64,000 nt of DNA from Aquanectria penicillioides (Eukaryota; Ascomycota; Sordariomycetes; Hypocreales; Nectriaceae), in assembly GCA_003415625.1 (NCBI GenBank), contig PYIU01000003.1, forward strand, positions 1,054,001-1,118,000, written 5' to 3'. Numbering within the stretch: position 1 is the stretch's first letter; the number at the start of each line of letters is the position of its first letter. Below are positions 34,739 through 46,083 of the stretch, piece after piece. The position numbers and the translations under genes are program-made. The notes beneath the pieces are model-generated. The model was not told where the DNA came from and made no database searches. It saw nothing but the letters and a program-made list of their open reading frames with translations.

Positions 34739-36088
34739 TTAGTAGCGGTAGATGTCGGACTTGAAGGGACCCTCGACAGGGAGACCGAGGTAGTCGGCCT
34801 GAACCTGGGAGAGGGTGCTGAGCTCGACGTTGCAGTGAGCAAGGTGGAGACGGGCGACCTCCTCGTCAAGGATCTTGGGGAGAACGTAGACACCAGTCTC
34901 GAGCTTGCCAGTCTTGGCGAACTCGACGTACTTCTGGCCCCAAGTCTCATCCTTGGCCTTGAACAGAGCAATCTGGGCAAGGACCTGGTTGGTGAAAGAG
35001 CAGGACATGACGAAAGAGGAGTGGCCGGTAGCGCAACCAAGGTTGACCAGACGACCCTCAGCGAGGAGGATGATGTGGCGACCGTTCTTCATGAGGAAGC
35101 GGTCGACCTGGGGCTTGATGTTCTGGACGGAGGCAGCGTTGGCCTTGAGCCAGGCAACGTCGATCTCAATGTCGAAGTGACCAATGTTGCAGACAATGGC
35201 ATCGTTGGGCATCTGCTCGAAGTGCTCGCCAGTCAGGATGTCACGGCAGCCAGTGGTGGTGACGAAGATCTGACCAGAGCTGGCAGCCTTCTCCATGGTG
35301 GTGACCTGGTAGCCGGCCATGGCGGCCTGGAGGGCGTTGATGGGGTCAACCTCAGTGACGAGGACGCGGGCACCCATGGAATGGAGGGCCTGGGCACAGC
35401 CTTTTCCGACATCACCGAAACCGGCGACGACGGCGACCTTACCGGCAACCATGACGTCGGTAGCACGCTTGATACCGTCGATGAGGGACTCACGGCAGCC
35501 GTAGAGGTTGTCGAACTTGGACTTGGTAACGGAGTCGTTGACGTTGATGGCGGGGACAAGGAGCTTGCCCTCCTTGAGCATGCGGTAGAGGTGGTGGACA
35601 CCAGTGGTGGTCTCCTCAGAGACACCGAAGCAGTCCTGGAGCATCTCAGGGTACTTCTGGTGGACGAGGGTGGTCAGGTCACCACCGTCATCGAGGATGA
35701 GGTTGAGCTTCTTGCCATCCTTGAAGGCAAGGAGCTGCTGCTCGAGGCACCAGTTGTACTCCTCCTCGGTCTCACCCTTCCAGGCGAAGACGGGGACACC
35801 GGCGGCAGCAATGGCGGCGGCGGCGTGGTCCTGGGTGCTGAAGATGTTGCAGCTGGTCCAGGTGACCTCAGCACCGAGGGCAACGAGGGTCTCGATGAGG
35901 ACAGCGGTCTGGATGGTCATGTGAAGGCAGCCAGCAATGCGGGCACCGGCGAGGGGCTGGTCGGCGGCGTACTTGGAGCGAGTGGCCATGAGACCGGGCA
36001 TCTCATTTTCAGCGAGCTCGATCTCCTTGCGGCCGAAGGCGGCGAGGGAAAGGTCGGCGACCTTGAAAGTGTGGGCGGGGGCAGACAT
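34739..36088 (-). CDS. SAH1: S-adenosylhomocysteine hydrolase
   Basis: Single exon, 449 aa, full length for the family. It reversibly splits S-adenosylhomocysteine to adenosine and homocysteine, so it relieves product inhibition of all SAM-dependent methyltransferases. It is a cytosolic NAD-containing tetramer. Visible motifs: [14 protein letters not shown] (substrate site, about 79-92), [13 protein letters not shown] (about 182-194, catalytic Lys and Asp), and the NAD-binding GFGDVGKG (about 223-230). The C-terminus ends SDIYRY, matching the family's Lys/Tyr lid. Codon use is strongly biased to C/G-ending codons, and the 5' side has a long polypyrimidine tract on the coding strand, both signs of high expression. 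There are no introns, unlike most neighbours. Confidence 0.97.
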   Translation of the reverse strand: MSAPAHTFKVADLSLAAFGRKEIELAENEMPGLMATRSKYAADQPLAGARIAGCLHMTIQTAVLIETLVALGAEVTWTSCNIFSTQDHAAAAIAAAGVPVFAWKGETEEEYNWCLEQQLLAFKDGKKLNLILDDGGDLTTLVHQKYPEMLQDCFGVSEETTTGVHHLYRMLKEGKLLVPAINVNDSVTKSKFDNLYGCRESLIDGIKRATDVMVAGKVAVVAGFGDVGKGCAQALHSMGARVLVTEVDPINALQAAMAGYQVTTMEKAASSGQIFVTTTGCRDILTGEHFEQMPNDAIVCNIGHFDIEIDVAWLKANAASVQNIKPQVDRFLMKNGRHIILLAEGRLVNLGCATGHSSFVMSCSFTNQVLAQIALFKAKDETWGQKYVEFAKTGKLETGVYVLPKILDEEVARLHLAHCNVELSTLSQVQADYLGLPVEGPFKSDIYRY

Positions 36089-36100
36089 TGTTGCTGTGTT

Positions 36101-36205
36101 TGAGGGGGGGGAGGAGATTGGAGGATGAGGAGGAGGAATGGATTGAAAGAAGGGAAGAAGAAGAAAAAAAAAAGAGAAGAGGAGGATGAGGAGGAGGCGG
36201 AGAAG
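36101..36205 (-). promoter_or_regulatory. Polypyrimidine tract upstream of SAH1
   Basis: About 100 bp directly upstream of the start codon are nearly pure purine on the given strand, hence C/T-rich on the coding strand. CT-rich tracts at this position are common in strongly expressed filamentous fungal genes and often precede the transcription start. Confidence 0.55.
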
Positions 36206-38055
36206 TTAAAAAGCAGACGAGACGTTGAGGGCCAAGAGGCAGATAAGATGGCACTGGTGGGGCCTTGGGCCGTTGCTGGTTGCTGAGAGGCGGCAGAAAG
36301 GTGCCTGGGAAGGAGGGGGAGGAGGGGAGCAGGAAGGAGGGAGGGGCAAGGCAAGGTCGGAGGGGTTGGTGGGCTCCCAGTCTCCCTGCACTGCCCAATT
36401 GCCTGGCGGAAAAGCCTGCAAGGTGGGCGGTTTTTTTTTGGCGGGCTGGTGTGGGTTGGGCGGTGAGGGAGGTGACGCCGGCACAAAAAAGGAGGGGCAA
36501 ATTTTGCTCGACAAAGCACCACGGGCGGAGCGGGGCAATTTTTTTTTCATGGGTGCCGGCGACTTCCATGTCGTTCCCAGCCTCGAGGCGAGGGGTACAG
36601 GGACAGCAACAATACGGGGATAAGCAAGCTAAAACAAGACGGCATACATGTTCGAACCCCTTGAGCTCTCCTTTTGTGAATGGCACATGCCTCCCCGTCG
36701 CAGCCTCTTTCTTTTCTGCCGACAATTGGCTGCATTCGATGTCCATTGACAGAGCGAACGGGTGGCAAGCTATCGGGTTCAGGTTGCAGACAAGTGGAGT
36801 CTTTTCATATGCGGTATGAAGGTCTTGTGCTGTCCTGTCTTCTAGCACGCCGCCCAGAAGCGCGGGCGATGGAAAAAAAAAAAAAGGAACCAAGCGTCGA
36901 GCGTATTCGTAACAGCCTGGAGCTTCCCCGTGCTAAAGTACCGTTGCCCGTAGCAATTTTTTTCTCCTTCGGGTAGCACGTTGGGTTTTCTGGTGCAATG
37001 ACTGGGCCAGCTTTGTGTCTGGATCCTTGCCTTACTCGGCGGGCTTCTTACCTGCGTTCTTTTCCCATGTGCCTAGTCAGCAATTATCTTACTGGCACCT
37101 CGAGTCTGAAGCAGTCCTCGGGCCATTTGGTTGGCCCCATCCCCGAGGTCCTTGTCCCGTGTCACACAGCTTTGAGAACATCTGTCCCTCTCGCTCGCCT
37201 GCCTGGCTCCCAGACATCCCCGCTCCCGGAAGCCGACCGCCGTAGGCTGCGTATCTGCCTCTGCCGCTGATGCTGCAGGTCCCCGCTTTCAATTGGACCC
37301 TCTCGGATCCATCGATCCTCCTCGACCGCTACACCACGTCTCTCAAAGTGGGTGGTGTGGCTCATCAGTCTCATTGCCCCTGGAAACACACGACAATCCT
37401 CCGAACACATCCCAGCTTCCTTCCGAAGGTACTATGCCCTGTTGAGACGTGGTCCGAACAGTGAACCCGTAACTTGCAAGGAATCGAAGATCCTCCTTCC
37501 TCCTCTCCGCTTCTTCGGTACTTTAGGAGATCACACCTTGGCTACCTACATGTTGCCTGCCATGTCAGGCCAGCCACTTTTCGATCTGTGCTTTACTGCT
37601 CACTTCCTGATTGGGTCATAGCGTGGCTTGATCATTCCCTGTCTGTATTCATCTCCAGACATATTTCAGTCTTGACAACTCCCCTTAGTGAGAGGCATCG
37701 TTGCTGAGTATATGTACCAACGTAGGCCATAGGCGTCTCATCCTCGCAATCCTACATTTTTTTTTTCTTCTTCTTCTTCACTTTGTCTCAAGGGCTTAGG
37801 TGAGCTCTCTTGTTGCAAATGGACCACAACGCATCCATGATCCACGCATGGTGGTTGGGGCCAACACCAGCTTCATCACCACTTCGTCTCTGACGTCTGC
37901 TTTCAAGTGCTCCTCTCTTTCTCAACGCTTTAAATCTAGACCAGCACTCAATTATATTCCACATTGTCCGGAACGCCGCCAATGCAAACCGTCACTGAGC
38001 GTCTCATATTCCCAAAAATTCCCTCGAGACACAGTATATCCCCCTCGTTTTCCAT
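36206..38055. other. Intergenic, SAH1 upstream region
   Basis: No gene recognised in about 1.85 kb. The open frames here, including a 294-codon one on the minus strand running out of SAH1's 5' side, are low-complexity Pro/Leu/Ser translations of CT-rich promoter DNA. T and TTC runs occur near 37756-37780. Confidence 0.55.
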
Positions 38056-39295
38056 TTATTTCGGCAACAGGTTCTCCCTCACAGCAAACATCTTGGCACT
38101 GACGTTGGCCGTAAATCCATCCACCTGCTTGCTATACTGCTCCACCTGCTTGGCATTCAACATGCCCTCCAGCCGGCTAGGCTCCTGGGGCAGCTTGAAT
38201 AGTCGCTGCCACTCGTCCTCAGGAAGCGGGGCCTGCTTGGCAGCGGCACGCTGAGCGTTCTCCGCTTTGCGCTTCGCCTGCCACTGTGTGATCTTGGTCT
38301 GCTCTCGGCCGAGTTGTCGCTGGTAGAACTGGAAGTTGTTGAGATCGGTGTAGTGCGACTCGATGCTCTCCAACAATAGGTCGCAAGTCTTCTCGAGGAA
38401 GGGGTCGATGGCCACGTCCAAGGCATCGATAGAGGGGTACAGAGGGGGCTTGACGGCATCGCGGTTGAGGTCGGTCAGTGAGTTGGGCTGCTCAATCTCA
38501 CCAGTGACGGGGGCGGAGGGAGTCTGGTGTAGGAAGGTGGTGAGGAGGTGGGAGTTGTGCACGTTAATGGGGTATTCAACAAGAATATCCTTGAACGAGA
38601 GCTTCGACTTCTGCAGGCTGTTTGTTTATATCACGGTCAGTTCCATCTGCCATATGGCGCATGCCAGGATCCCAATATTAACTCACGTCTCGGTTGTGAA
38701 CTTGCCCTCCTTGTAGGCAGCCATGAAGGCGGGGGAAAGACGGAATGCCCGGAGGGTCAGGTTGCCCTGGGAGCTCTTGCTGGCATCATAGACGAGCGCA
38801 ACGGTGTTCTCGTTGTCCTTCTGGTAGTGGACCTGGTTCTCGACGAAGCTCAAGTTGAGGAAGTTGCCCATGGTGGCGCTGGTGTACCAACCGACGTTGT
38901 TGGCATCCACGTTGACCTCCTTCAAGTGTCGGATCATCTCGTTCTGGTAGGTAATGTTGGCCTTCTGTCGGGGGGCAGCGGAGGCGAGCAACGAAGCATC
39001 GTTCTGGTGGTCGGTGGTGGCACTGTCGACGGTGGGGAAAGGGAAGGTGTTGGTGACCTCCAGGAGCTCGTTCTGGTCCATGCCGACAATCGAACCGGTC
39101 GCAGCAGAAGGGAAAGCTGAGGAGCAGTGCTTGGCGATCTTCATGATGACCTACACGCGCGCGGTCAATACACTCCCACCTCTCACCTCTCATCTCTCAT
39201 GAGGGGGAGGCCCCAAGGTGGGGCGGGGCAGTTGGACTCACCAGAGCCTCGACCTGGACCGCCTGAAAAGGCGTCTCTTTGGGAACGTCACCCAT
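38056..39295 (-). CDS. Translation initiation factor eIF3 subunit h
   Basis: Exons (minus strand) 39295-39242, 39150-38687 and 38617-38056; 359 aa. Introns are 91 and 69 bp. The first exon supplies [18 protein letters not shown], joined to [14 protein letters not shown]. The MPN domain covers about residues 12-150: [20 protein letters not shown] and [13 protein letters not shown] are its core. The Zn-binding His and Asp of active JAMM proteases are absent, as expected for the eIF3h group. The C-terminal half is helical, with a basic coiled coil ([13 protein letters not shown]). The subunit joins eIF3f and eIF3m in the octameric part of eIF3 and promotes scanning and reinitiation. The gene is intact. 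Confidence 0.93.
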
Positions 39296-40076
39296 TTTGA
39301 CAGAGGTTCGGGAGGGATATTCACGGGGCCGCGAGAGACGGGGAGACGTTAGGCGCTAGGATCGCGAGTCGAGCGGGTTGGTGTTGCAGAATCCTCGGGG
39401 CTCGGGGCTCTGGAAGTGGGAATATCGAAACTTTTCGCACCCGATTTGTGGGCGTTGTGGGATGAAGGCGGTGAGGGGCGGCAGATTTCCCCTCCTGTCA
39501 CCATCCACTGTTTGAACCTCCCACCCTGGCTCAGGACCAAGCAGGTTCACATTATTGTTTATTCAGCTTGACACTGCCTATGCGCTTTTGAGAACACTTG
39601 CCGAAACAGCCCTGGAAGTTCTCGGATTTCTCGTCCATCTTTCGTAATCATCGTCAAATGACAAGCCCGAATCAAACTTATTTTTGAAACCCTGTTCAAC
39701 TCCCCCACATGTGAGAACAGCGGCTATCTTATTCCACGCCTGATCCAGCTTGATCCTTATTCGTAGAGAATGACCAAATCCAACAAATCAAAAAAACGCC
39801 TTTATTTTGTCTATGTCCTTATAGTTTCCTGATTCATGGCTGTCGCGTATTGCGCCAAAAATCATTTATGGTATGATTCTTGGGTCCTGCCCGCACGTCA
39901 GGTTCATGAGAGTGTCACACTGACCTGTCTCAGCTTTAACTGATGACACCACCATCGACGTCCTCTACCCAGAACAGGAGTATGACGCGAAACCCGGCCT
40001 GGCCATTACCATGTCGCAGTTTGCACGAAACAGGCATTGCAAGATGTAATTTCCTCGTCATCCCCTAGGGTCCGGT
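39296..40076. other. Intergenic, no gene recognised
   Basis: The spacer between the eIF3h start and the UPF0643 gene end, AT-rich from about 39540 on. No conserved frame seen. Confidence 0.6.
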
Positions 40077-40803
40077 TCATTCCTCCCAAGGGATAATCTC
40101 CCACGACTGCGCGTCATCCCGGATGATTAGCCGGTGTTGATCAATCTTCCAGAAGGCATACATGGAACGTGTAGCTCCTGCAGCTTCTCGATGCGCTGGT
40201 CCTCGACCTCCGTTCTTGGCATCTTCTCTTGTTCTCCAGATGCAAGTCGCCAAGTTCCGCAAGTCCGAGTCCGGCTCTCCGAACCAGTATCTAACATTTC
40301 TTGTCAGCAAATACGTTCACACACCTGTAGCCTCCCCAACAAGTGCATTGTTCTTACTTTAGAAAACCTCCGCTGGCCACCGCCTCAGCGTGCGCGGCCT
40401 TGTCTAGCCGGCCGAGATCGGCATACTCTGTGCTTGTCTTGATTTGTGACCGGAAAGCCACAATGTAAAATGATGTTTCCTTGAACCCCTTGCCAGTCTC
40501 CTCAGCGAGTCGCTTTACTTCGGAAATCACCTCGGGCCAGTTGAAAGAGTCGGTATAAGGCGCTGTCGCATAGTCCTCACGGAGAACTCGGAATTGGGTT
40601 AAGGCCTTGGCGAGGATCGCGTTCTCATGGTTGAGCGTTTCCAAATCAAGCAGATGGCTCTGTTCAGTGTAGGGCGATTGGATCAGATAACGTCCATTTG
40701 TTAGAAAGCCGGTGCGGATGCCATTGACTTGTACATCCGTGTCACACGTTGAAAAGTTGCCGAGATCCGCTCCCGGGGCAGCCTGGACTTCCACGGATGC
40801 CAT
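40077..40803 (-). CDS. UPF0643 family protein, function unknown
   Basis: Exons (minus strand) 40803-40358 and 40290-40077; 219 aa. The 67-bp intron has a GCTGAC branch point and joins SGGFLK to YWFGEPDSDLRNLATCIW, the hallmark of this fungal family. Conserved blocks are the C-terminal WR..EDAKNGG.GPAHR and the final WEIIPWEE. The N-terminal part is helical, with FNWPEVISEVKRLAEE. No signal or membrane segment is seen. The YWFGEPD and nearby sequence recall GNAT-like small proteins, but I would not assign an activity. Confidence 0.85.
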
Positions 40804-42076
40804 TGCGCGTCAAGGGGTATCCGGGAAGAAATATTTTCGCGTGAATCGGTCTCGGGCCAATGCAATTGATAGCGAAGTAGTTGAGATGATAGCCAGACTT
40901 TGTGGTGAGAGGGGATGGCCAAGGAGCAAGACTACAAGACAAGACCTCCCTCGGCCGCAACAGCAGAGCGGCGGACCATTTTATTATTACACCGAGGACG
41001 GCCCTTGCGTTCTTAGGCCATCGAGCATGGAATAACGTGCTAAATGACACCATCCCGGCGCAACTTATTCGTACGCCGGCAAGTGTGGGCCGGCTAGACT
41101 CCTGTCAAAGTGTCCTACCGGCAACCTTGTTGGTGCGGGCTATCGGTCGTCGAGCCCGACAACGGCCCTTCGGGCATGCCCGTGCTAAAAAATTCCTACG
41201 CAGGATCCTTATCTCGCATGAAAGGGAGCCATTCTAATAGGAACGTGCTTCCGAAATCACAGCTAATAGGAACGCAACCGATATGTTTTTCTTTTCTTAT
41301 TATCATCGTGGGCCTCGACTCTACTCTCTCAATGGGGCCGGACAGTGTTGAGCCGAGCGAGTTTAGCCTCCGAAACTCTGTCAGCCTGACAGCGGCATGT
41401 TAACGAGCAAACACGCAACGATCCCCGGACATGACGGCATCACAGCGAAAATTCCCCGTGATCCTTGACCGAGGACAACGAGGATTCACCCGACAGTCTC
41501 ACCGCTAGAGGCCAAGGCCAAGGTTTTCCCCGGCTCCGGTAGTTGGGAGAAAAAAACGCGGAGACGCTTGGGGACATTGGGAGATAGGAAACAAGGGGTC
41601 GTAATAAATCGAATGCAGGGCTAACGCAGGCGCAATGCGGCGATGGCTGTGCAGGAGCCGCTAAAATGGCGACAGCGTACTCGTCTGTTTCCCACCATCG
41701 CGCATATACATCGACGCGCCTTGACTCAATCCCGGCCTCTGTTTCGCGCCCGAATGACAAACCAGATACGAGTACACCGGACAAAGGAAAGTCGATTGTG
41801 TCTCTTAGAATCGAGCAGACTATGCTTTTGGCTGGCGATCGGACCCTTTGGGACAACACGTCAGACGCCACGAGGATGTCGACATGGTCGCATTCGTCAG
41901 TTGTGACCGTCCGCCGGCGGTGTAAGCGGTTCCATATTGCGGTATGTTTGGTGATCCTTCGGTGATTGCGTGTTCCTCGAGTCTCACAGTCATTCCTTGA
42001 TAATGCATAACCTCAACACGAGCGTCTGGCTGCATGAAGGGATATGCGGACTCCATCTGCCGCATATGTCATCCTC
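40804..42076. other. Intergenic, no gene recognised
   Basis: Several 80-140-codon frames overlap on both strands, without domain, splice or codon support. It holds the 5' side of the UPF0643 gene and the 3' UTR of the carrier gene. Confidence 0.55.
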
Positions 42077-43227
42077 TCATAGCCCAATGCCGTCGTCTCT
42101 TTTCGACCCGGCCTTTGTTAACCATTCCTTGGCTATCTCATACGTCCCCAGATATAGTCCACTCCCCAGCATAGTCCATCCAGATCGCAGAGCCGCACCC
42201 CGAAAGAAGCCGCGTACCCCCTTCTCCACGTACACCTGCTTAGTCACTGCCCACGCCCCTTTCTTGATTTCCTTTCTTTGCATCATTCGTGAGCTCTCGC
42301 TTTGTTCTTGGGGCCCTGCACTGAGCATCATTCGAGTCTTGACTACATCACTTGGTGTGGTGATGAATGCCGCTACTGCTCCCGCAGTGCCCGCGGCGCA
42401 GCCAGTTATTAAACCGATTTCCAGAAGGTTTCCTTTCGCACCATCGGAGCTTTCGGTTCTCGAGTTCCAGGCCTGGGCTCGCATATGTTCGAAAATGGGG
42501 AATTGTAGCGCCGTGAATGGAAGGTTCCTTGCTAGAAGAGCTGAATACCCCGTGAAGAGGCGTTTTGATGCTCCAACACCCGCAAGCTGGCGAAAGGCTT
42601 GCAACGATGTAGATGGCTTCTTCTGCCCTGGGCCTGTTTGACCCCTCTGAACCATTTGCGCATTTTGCTTGATGACTTCTGCTGGGGCGAGGACAAGGCA
42701 AGATGCAAACTCGGCAATCGCTGAGGCTGATGAATGCAGGAGGGGCTTTGGGAGGTCAGCGCTCCCAAGAAGGCGCTTTGAAGTCTCATAGGTCGAGAAA
42801 AACAAGCCAGCTATGTAGGTTCGTGTCAGATGAAGCTATTCGCTTCCCGGAAGTGGCATGACTATGGGACAAACCTGCAGGGAGCGTAGCCAGCACTACA
42901 CTCCCAATGCCTTGATACAGCCCACGCAGTGCCAGTCCATTCTTGGTAGGATTCGATGCATATGTCTTGAGATAGTCTTGGCTTTGATAACGAGTTTTTA
43001 GAGTGTCAAGAGGGTAAACTAGGATGTCTACCGTGAACGCTGCGAACGCCCCGGCCTATGCATCGTCCGAGTGTAAGCCACGATGGTCTGATGAAGATAT
43101 GGTCTGATGAAGACGTAGGTGAGATGTACGCTAGGTAGCAGTCGGCACTTACCACATATATCTCGATCATCTTATCTCCCGAAGAAGTTTTACCAGCATC
43201 CCTGGGCAGGATCCCCATGTTTTCCAT
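42077..43227 (-). CDS. Mitochondrial carrier (SLC25), probable S-adenosylmethionine transporter
   Basis: Exons (minus strand) 43227-43153, 43055-42875 and 42810-42077; 329 aa. Introns are 97 and 64 bp. Three repeats each carry the carrier signature Px[DE]xx[KR]: YPLDTLKTR, APAEVIKQN and TPSDVVKTR. The second, PAEVIKQ, and the third with a following MML match the S-adenosylmethionine carrier group (yeast Pet8/Sam5, human SLC25A26), which exchanges cytosolic SAM for mitochondrial AdoHcy. That substrate call is inference from motifs; other carriers of this branch remain possible. Six membrane helices are expected in the inner membrane. SAH1, which handles the AdoHcy product, is 6 kb away. Confidence 0.8.
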
Positions 43228-43871
43228 GCAGCCAGATCTTGATTAAATCTATATTGGACGACACTATCCTCAATGGTGATGTCATAGACAGTGCATCGCA
43301 TACTGTGCTCTATCTTCCAGGCCAGGATCTATCGCCATCGTCACCCTGCGTCTCATGCTCATAACACGCCACTTTTCAACGCGCACATCAAGATTTCATG
43401 GGAATTGCTGATTAGGGTATCTGACCCACTGGTTTTTTCATCAATTTGTTCGTTATCGAGGCGCGATGTGAAAATGCCCCCCCTGATGGTAATTTCTGCA
43501 AGTATTGGTCGGTCACAACTTGCAAATCTCCTTGGATTGCTATGGATGACGCTACTCCGCAGCACGAATCCGTAATACAATATTTTGTCGTCACAAACTC
43601 AACTTGGGATGGTAATATTGATTGACACCCAATGCCCTTGATAGAAATGATATTTAAGAAAAAAAAAAAAAAAAGTCATCATCATATTAGCGACACATTT
43701 TAGGTCGTGCGAGGACCGCCATCTTATGTACATTTCCCGCAAACCATGCAGCCCCTGACGCTTGTTCGCTCCGTTCTATAATGACTCCGAACATTCCCAT
43801 GATTCCAATATGCTTGCGGTATCCGCCTCTATGTTCCATGCTCTATGCTTAAACCCGTACGCGCTGGAAAA
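43228..43871. other. Intergenic, no gene recognised
   Basis: 5' side of the carrier gene and 3' UTR of the PTC7-like gene. An A-rich homopolymer (about 16 A) lies near 43656-43673. No coding signal. Confidence 0.6.
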
Positions 43872-45114
43872 TCACAACTTGCTCTTCACACCCTCCACTT
43901 CCTCCTTGACCACGGCTACAATGACGCAAATGTCATCCACCTTGCCGCCGTGCCAGTTCTCTTGGGGATAATACTTTTGCACCTCCTTAGCGAAGGGCCC
44001 GTCAAGCTTGGTGTTCACGCTGGCGCGTTTAGCTGCTGTGACGATCTCAGTGGCTAGAAGGCTCTGCAATGTTGAAGTCTTGCGATTAGTGGTCTCAGGC
44101 AACGTGACCAACGGCCCCAATTCGTCGGCAACTCGAGCACCGCCAGCCTCGGTCAATACCCAAGCACCGCTTGAGACCAATACTCGGCTAGCGATTCGGA
44201 GAATATCCTGGTTGAAGAGGTTATCGAGAACACCGTCGGTCGCGAATACGAGAACGTCTCCGTGGCGAAGCGAATGCTGAGTAACGTCGGCGTCTCGAGG
44301 TAGGTCGCTCAGCTGGGCACCACCGAACGCAGCCATGCGGGCGGCAACGCTAGGGGGACGAGTGATAGCTGGAACGGGGTGTTGAAGGCATGGGTTTGGG
44401 GTTCGGAGTAAGTGTGGACGCCGTTGAGTCGCAATTGCAAGAAACCGGAGTCGCCGAGGTTTGCCACGTCAAGGGTACCATCAGCTGCTGCAATGGCTAC
44501 GCAAGCCGTGCTTCCGCCAGCACGAAGGGTGCGATCGTGGCAGATGGAATCGTATCCCTTTTCCATGAGTTTTCGTGCAGTAAGCGGAGGGTCGCTGTCA
44601 GCCTTGTGCTCGTGAGCGGCAACAGCCATGTAATCGCAGAAGCCGTGGGAGAAATCGGCGGGATCAACACCGGAGTCTACCCAACCACCGACACCATCGG
44701 CGATACCAAAGGCTACCGAGCCAGAGTCGTTGATCCTGCTAATGAAGAAAGCATCATGGCCAGACTCGGGTCGCGCGGAACGTCGGCGATTGCGAGGAGG
44801 CTGGATGCGATTGTATGGATTGAAGTGGAATACGTGAGTCGAGGGGTCGTAAGGTCGATCTTTGGCGATGAATGAGGAGGCAATATGGTAGGAGAACTTG
44901 GGAGCGTTCGATGACGTGGAGTAAGGGTGCGACCTGGAGGTCATGGAAACTGCGAGGAGGGGGCGGACAGCTGGTCGTGTTGAGGTTCGCGATGAAGCTA
45001 GAACCAGATCAGAAGACAGAAATGAGAATGAACTGGCAGTCCCAGACACCTACCTGTGGCGAGCGATCGCCATGCAGTTGTGGCAGTTCGGTTGCAAGTT
45101 GCAGCAGAAGCCAT
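43872..45114 (-). CDS. PTC7-like mitochondrial protein phosphatase 2C, apparent -1 frameshift
   Basis: Exons (minus strand) 45114-45054 and 44997-43872; about 395 aa if the frame is continuous. The 56-bp intron joins LAT to ASSRTSTRPAV. The first about 45 residues are Arg/Ser/Thr-rich without acids, a mitochondrial presequence. PP2C motifs: GIADGVGGWVDSGVDP, GGSTACVAIAA, NLGDSGFLQLR, LVFATDGVLDNLFNQD and VDDICVIVAVV. Yeast Ptc7 dephosphorylates Coq7 and so activates ubiquinone synthesis. At 44353-44357 a run of five G (five C in the mRNA) breaks the frame after FQLSLVP; the family sequence resumes one frame away at SVAARMAAFGG. No intron fits, and one extra C makes the phases add up. I read this as a probable sequencing error. 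Confidence 0.9.
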
Positions 45115-45445
45115 GATGGGTTGGAAGTGCTGAGGGCGCGGCGCAATTGTGGGCGCAAAGGCGAGAGTAGGCAAGAGGCCAAGATAGCACCGGATCGGTC
45201 GCAAGATCCCTGTCTCAATTACAATCAATGTCAATCACAAAATAAGCATAATGGGCGCGATGAGACAGGTAGGACGTATGAAGGAGGGAAAACAGGAAAT
45301 CTTGCGATGGGGAAGAAAGTGTTGAGTGTGAGGAGAGGAAGGGTCCAGTGGCGGCAACGTCCGTATCTAATCTCACGTTTTCTTTGGTGCTTGGCAGACA
45401 AAGCAAAGCTTCCATTGGCAAACAGGACCCTCTGATATCCCTGAA

Positions 45446-45530
45446 TAGCCACTGGGAACCACTAAAGCCCACTGATAATCACCCGCTGAGCCACTACTAG
45501 CCACTACGAACCACTGAAAGCCACCTACGG
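45446..45530. repeat. Decamer-periodic CCACT array
   Basis: CCACT or close variants recur at 45449, 45459, 45469, 45479 (TCACC), 45491, 45501, 45511 and 45521 (CCACC), that is every 10 bp with one 12-bp step. There is a higher-order repeat: the 30 bp from 45446 resemble the 30 bp from 45498 (TAGCCACT..GAACCACT...). It is 330 bp upstream of the PTC7-like start and 550 bp upstream of SDH2. Confidence 0.8.
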
Positions 45531-45747
45531 AGACCACGTCGCCACACTAGAGGGAGCCCAGAAGAACCCGAGAATGGCCCGCACGACAGGGTTTTTTTTT
45601 TTGACCCTTGGGGTACCCTGGTGCACGGACCATGTAAAGCAGCCACTGCCTTGACGGCATTCCATGCATCCCTGGATTGATCCGAAAATTGGCAGCAAAC
45701 CCTTGCGGCCCTACCTTGTTCCGTACAGTGATTTAGCCGAGGATGAC

Positions 45748-45765
45748 CCCCGGTCCGGTCACGTG
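45748..45765 (+). promoter_or_regulatory. CCGG/CACGTG element, copy in SDH2 promoter
   Basis: CCCCGGTCCGGTCACGTG includes CCGGTCCGG, with two zinc-cluster half-sites, and a full TCACGTGA palindrome, the Cbf1-type site. A copy with one mismatch lies in SDH2 intron 1 at 46458-46475. Confidence 0.5.
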
Positions 45766-45829
45766 AAATTCACGAGCCGCTCCGACCCGGATCACCCCGG
45801 AAAAGCGATCTGACAATTCAAAACGTCTG

Positions 45830-45834
45830 ATTGG
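45830..45834 (-). promoter_or_regulatory. CCAAT box in PTC7/SDH2 divergent promoter
   Basis: TGATTGG on the given strand is CCAATCA on the other, 250 bp upstream of SDH2. Respiratory genes of ascomycetes are often under Hap complex control, so the site is plausible for SDH2. Confidence 0.4.
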
Positions 45835-46083
45835 GCGACGGCAACCGTAGCATCCACACTGTGCAGCAATAGCCGAGGAAAGGTTGCCGCAGCCCAAATT
45901 CATGACGATTGAGAAACCAAGAATCGCCAACGCCACCCCTTTGCGAACATCGACAAACTCCACGGAGGAGATTTGAACAGCTTTTCTTCTGTCAATTGAT
46001 CAGCTGCGGCTCTGATAATTTTACTTTGAAGACTGACTGTCTATCTCCTCCGGTTCCAATTGCGATTGCGATTCCCGCCCACC

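Larger units (their letters stand above)
45115..46083. promoter_or_regulatory. Divergent promoter region, PTC7-like / SDH2
   Basis: A 969-bp region between two divergent genes for mitochondrial proteins. It holds a decamer-periodic CCACT array (45446-45530), a CCGGTCCGGTCACGTG motif (45748-45765) and an inverted CCAAT box (45830-45834). All are listed separately. Confidence 0.6.

Noticed and set aside
34673..36103. 476-codon plus-strand frame across SAH1
   Set aside because: Antisense shadow of a GC-biased gene; no independent domain.
36640..36665. GGGTTCGAAC on the minus strand, tRNA-like
   Set aside because: No cloverleaf arms can be drawn upstream.
36009..36893. 294-codon frame upstream of SAH1 on the minus strand
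   Set aside because: It is Pro/Ser/Leu-rich low-complexity translation of a CT-rich promoter and overlaps the SAH1 start in another frame.
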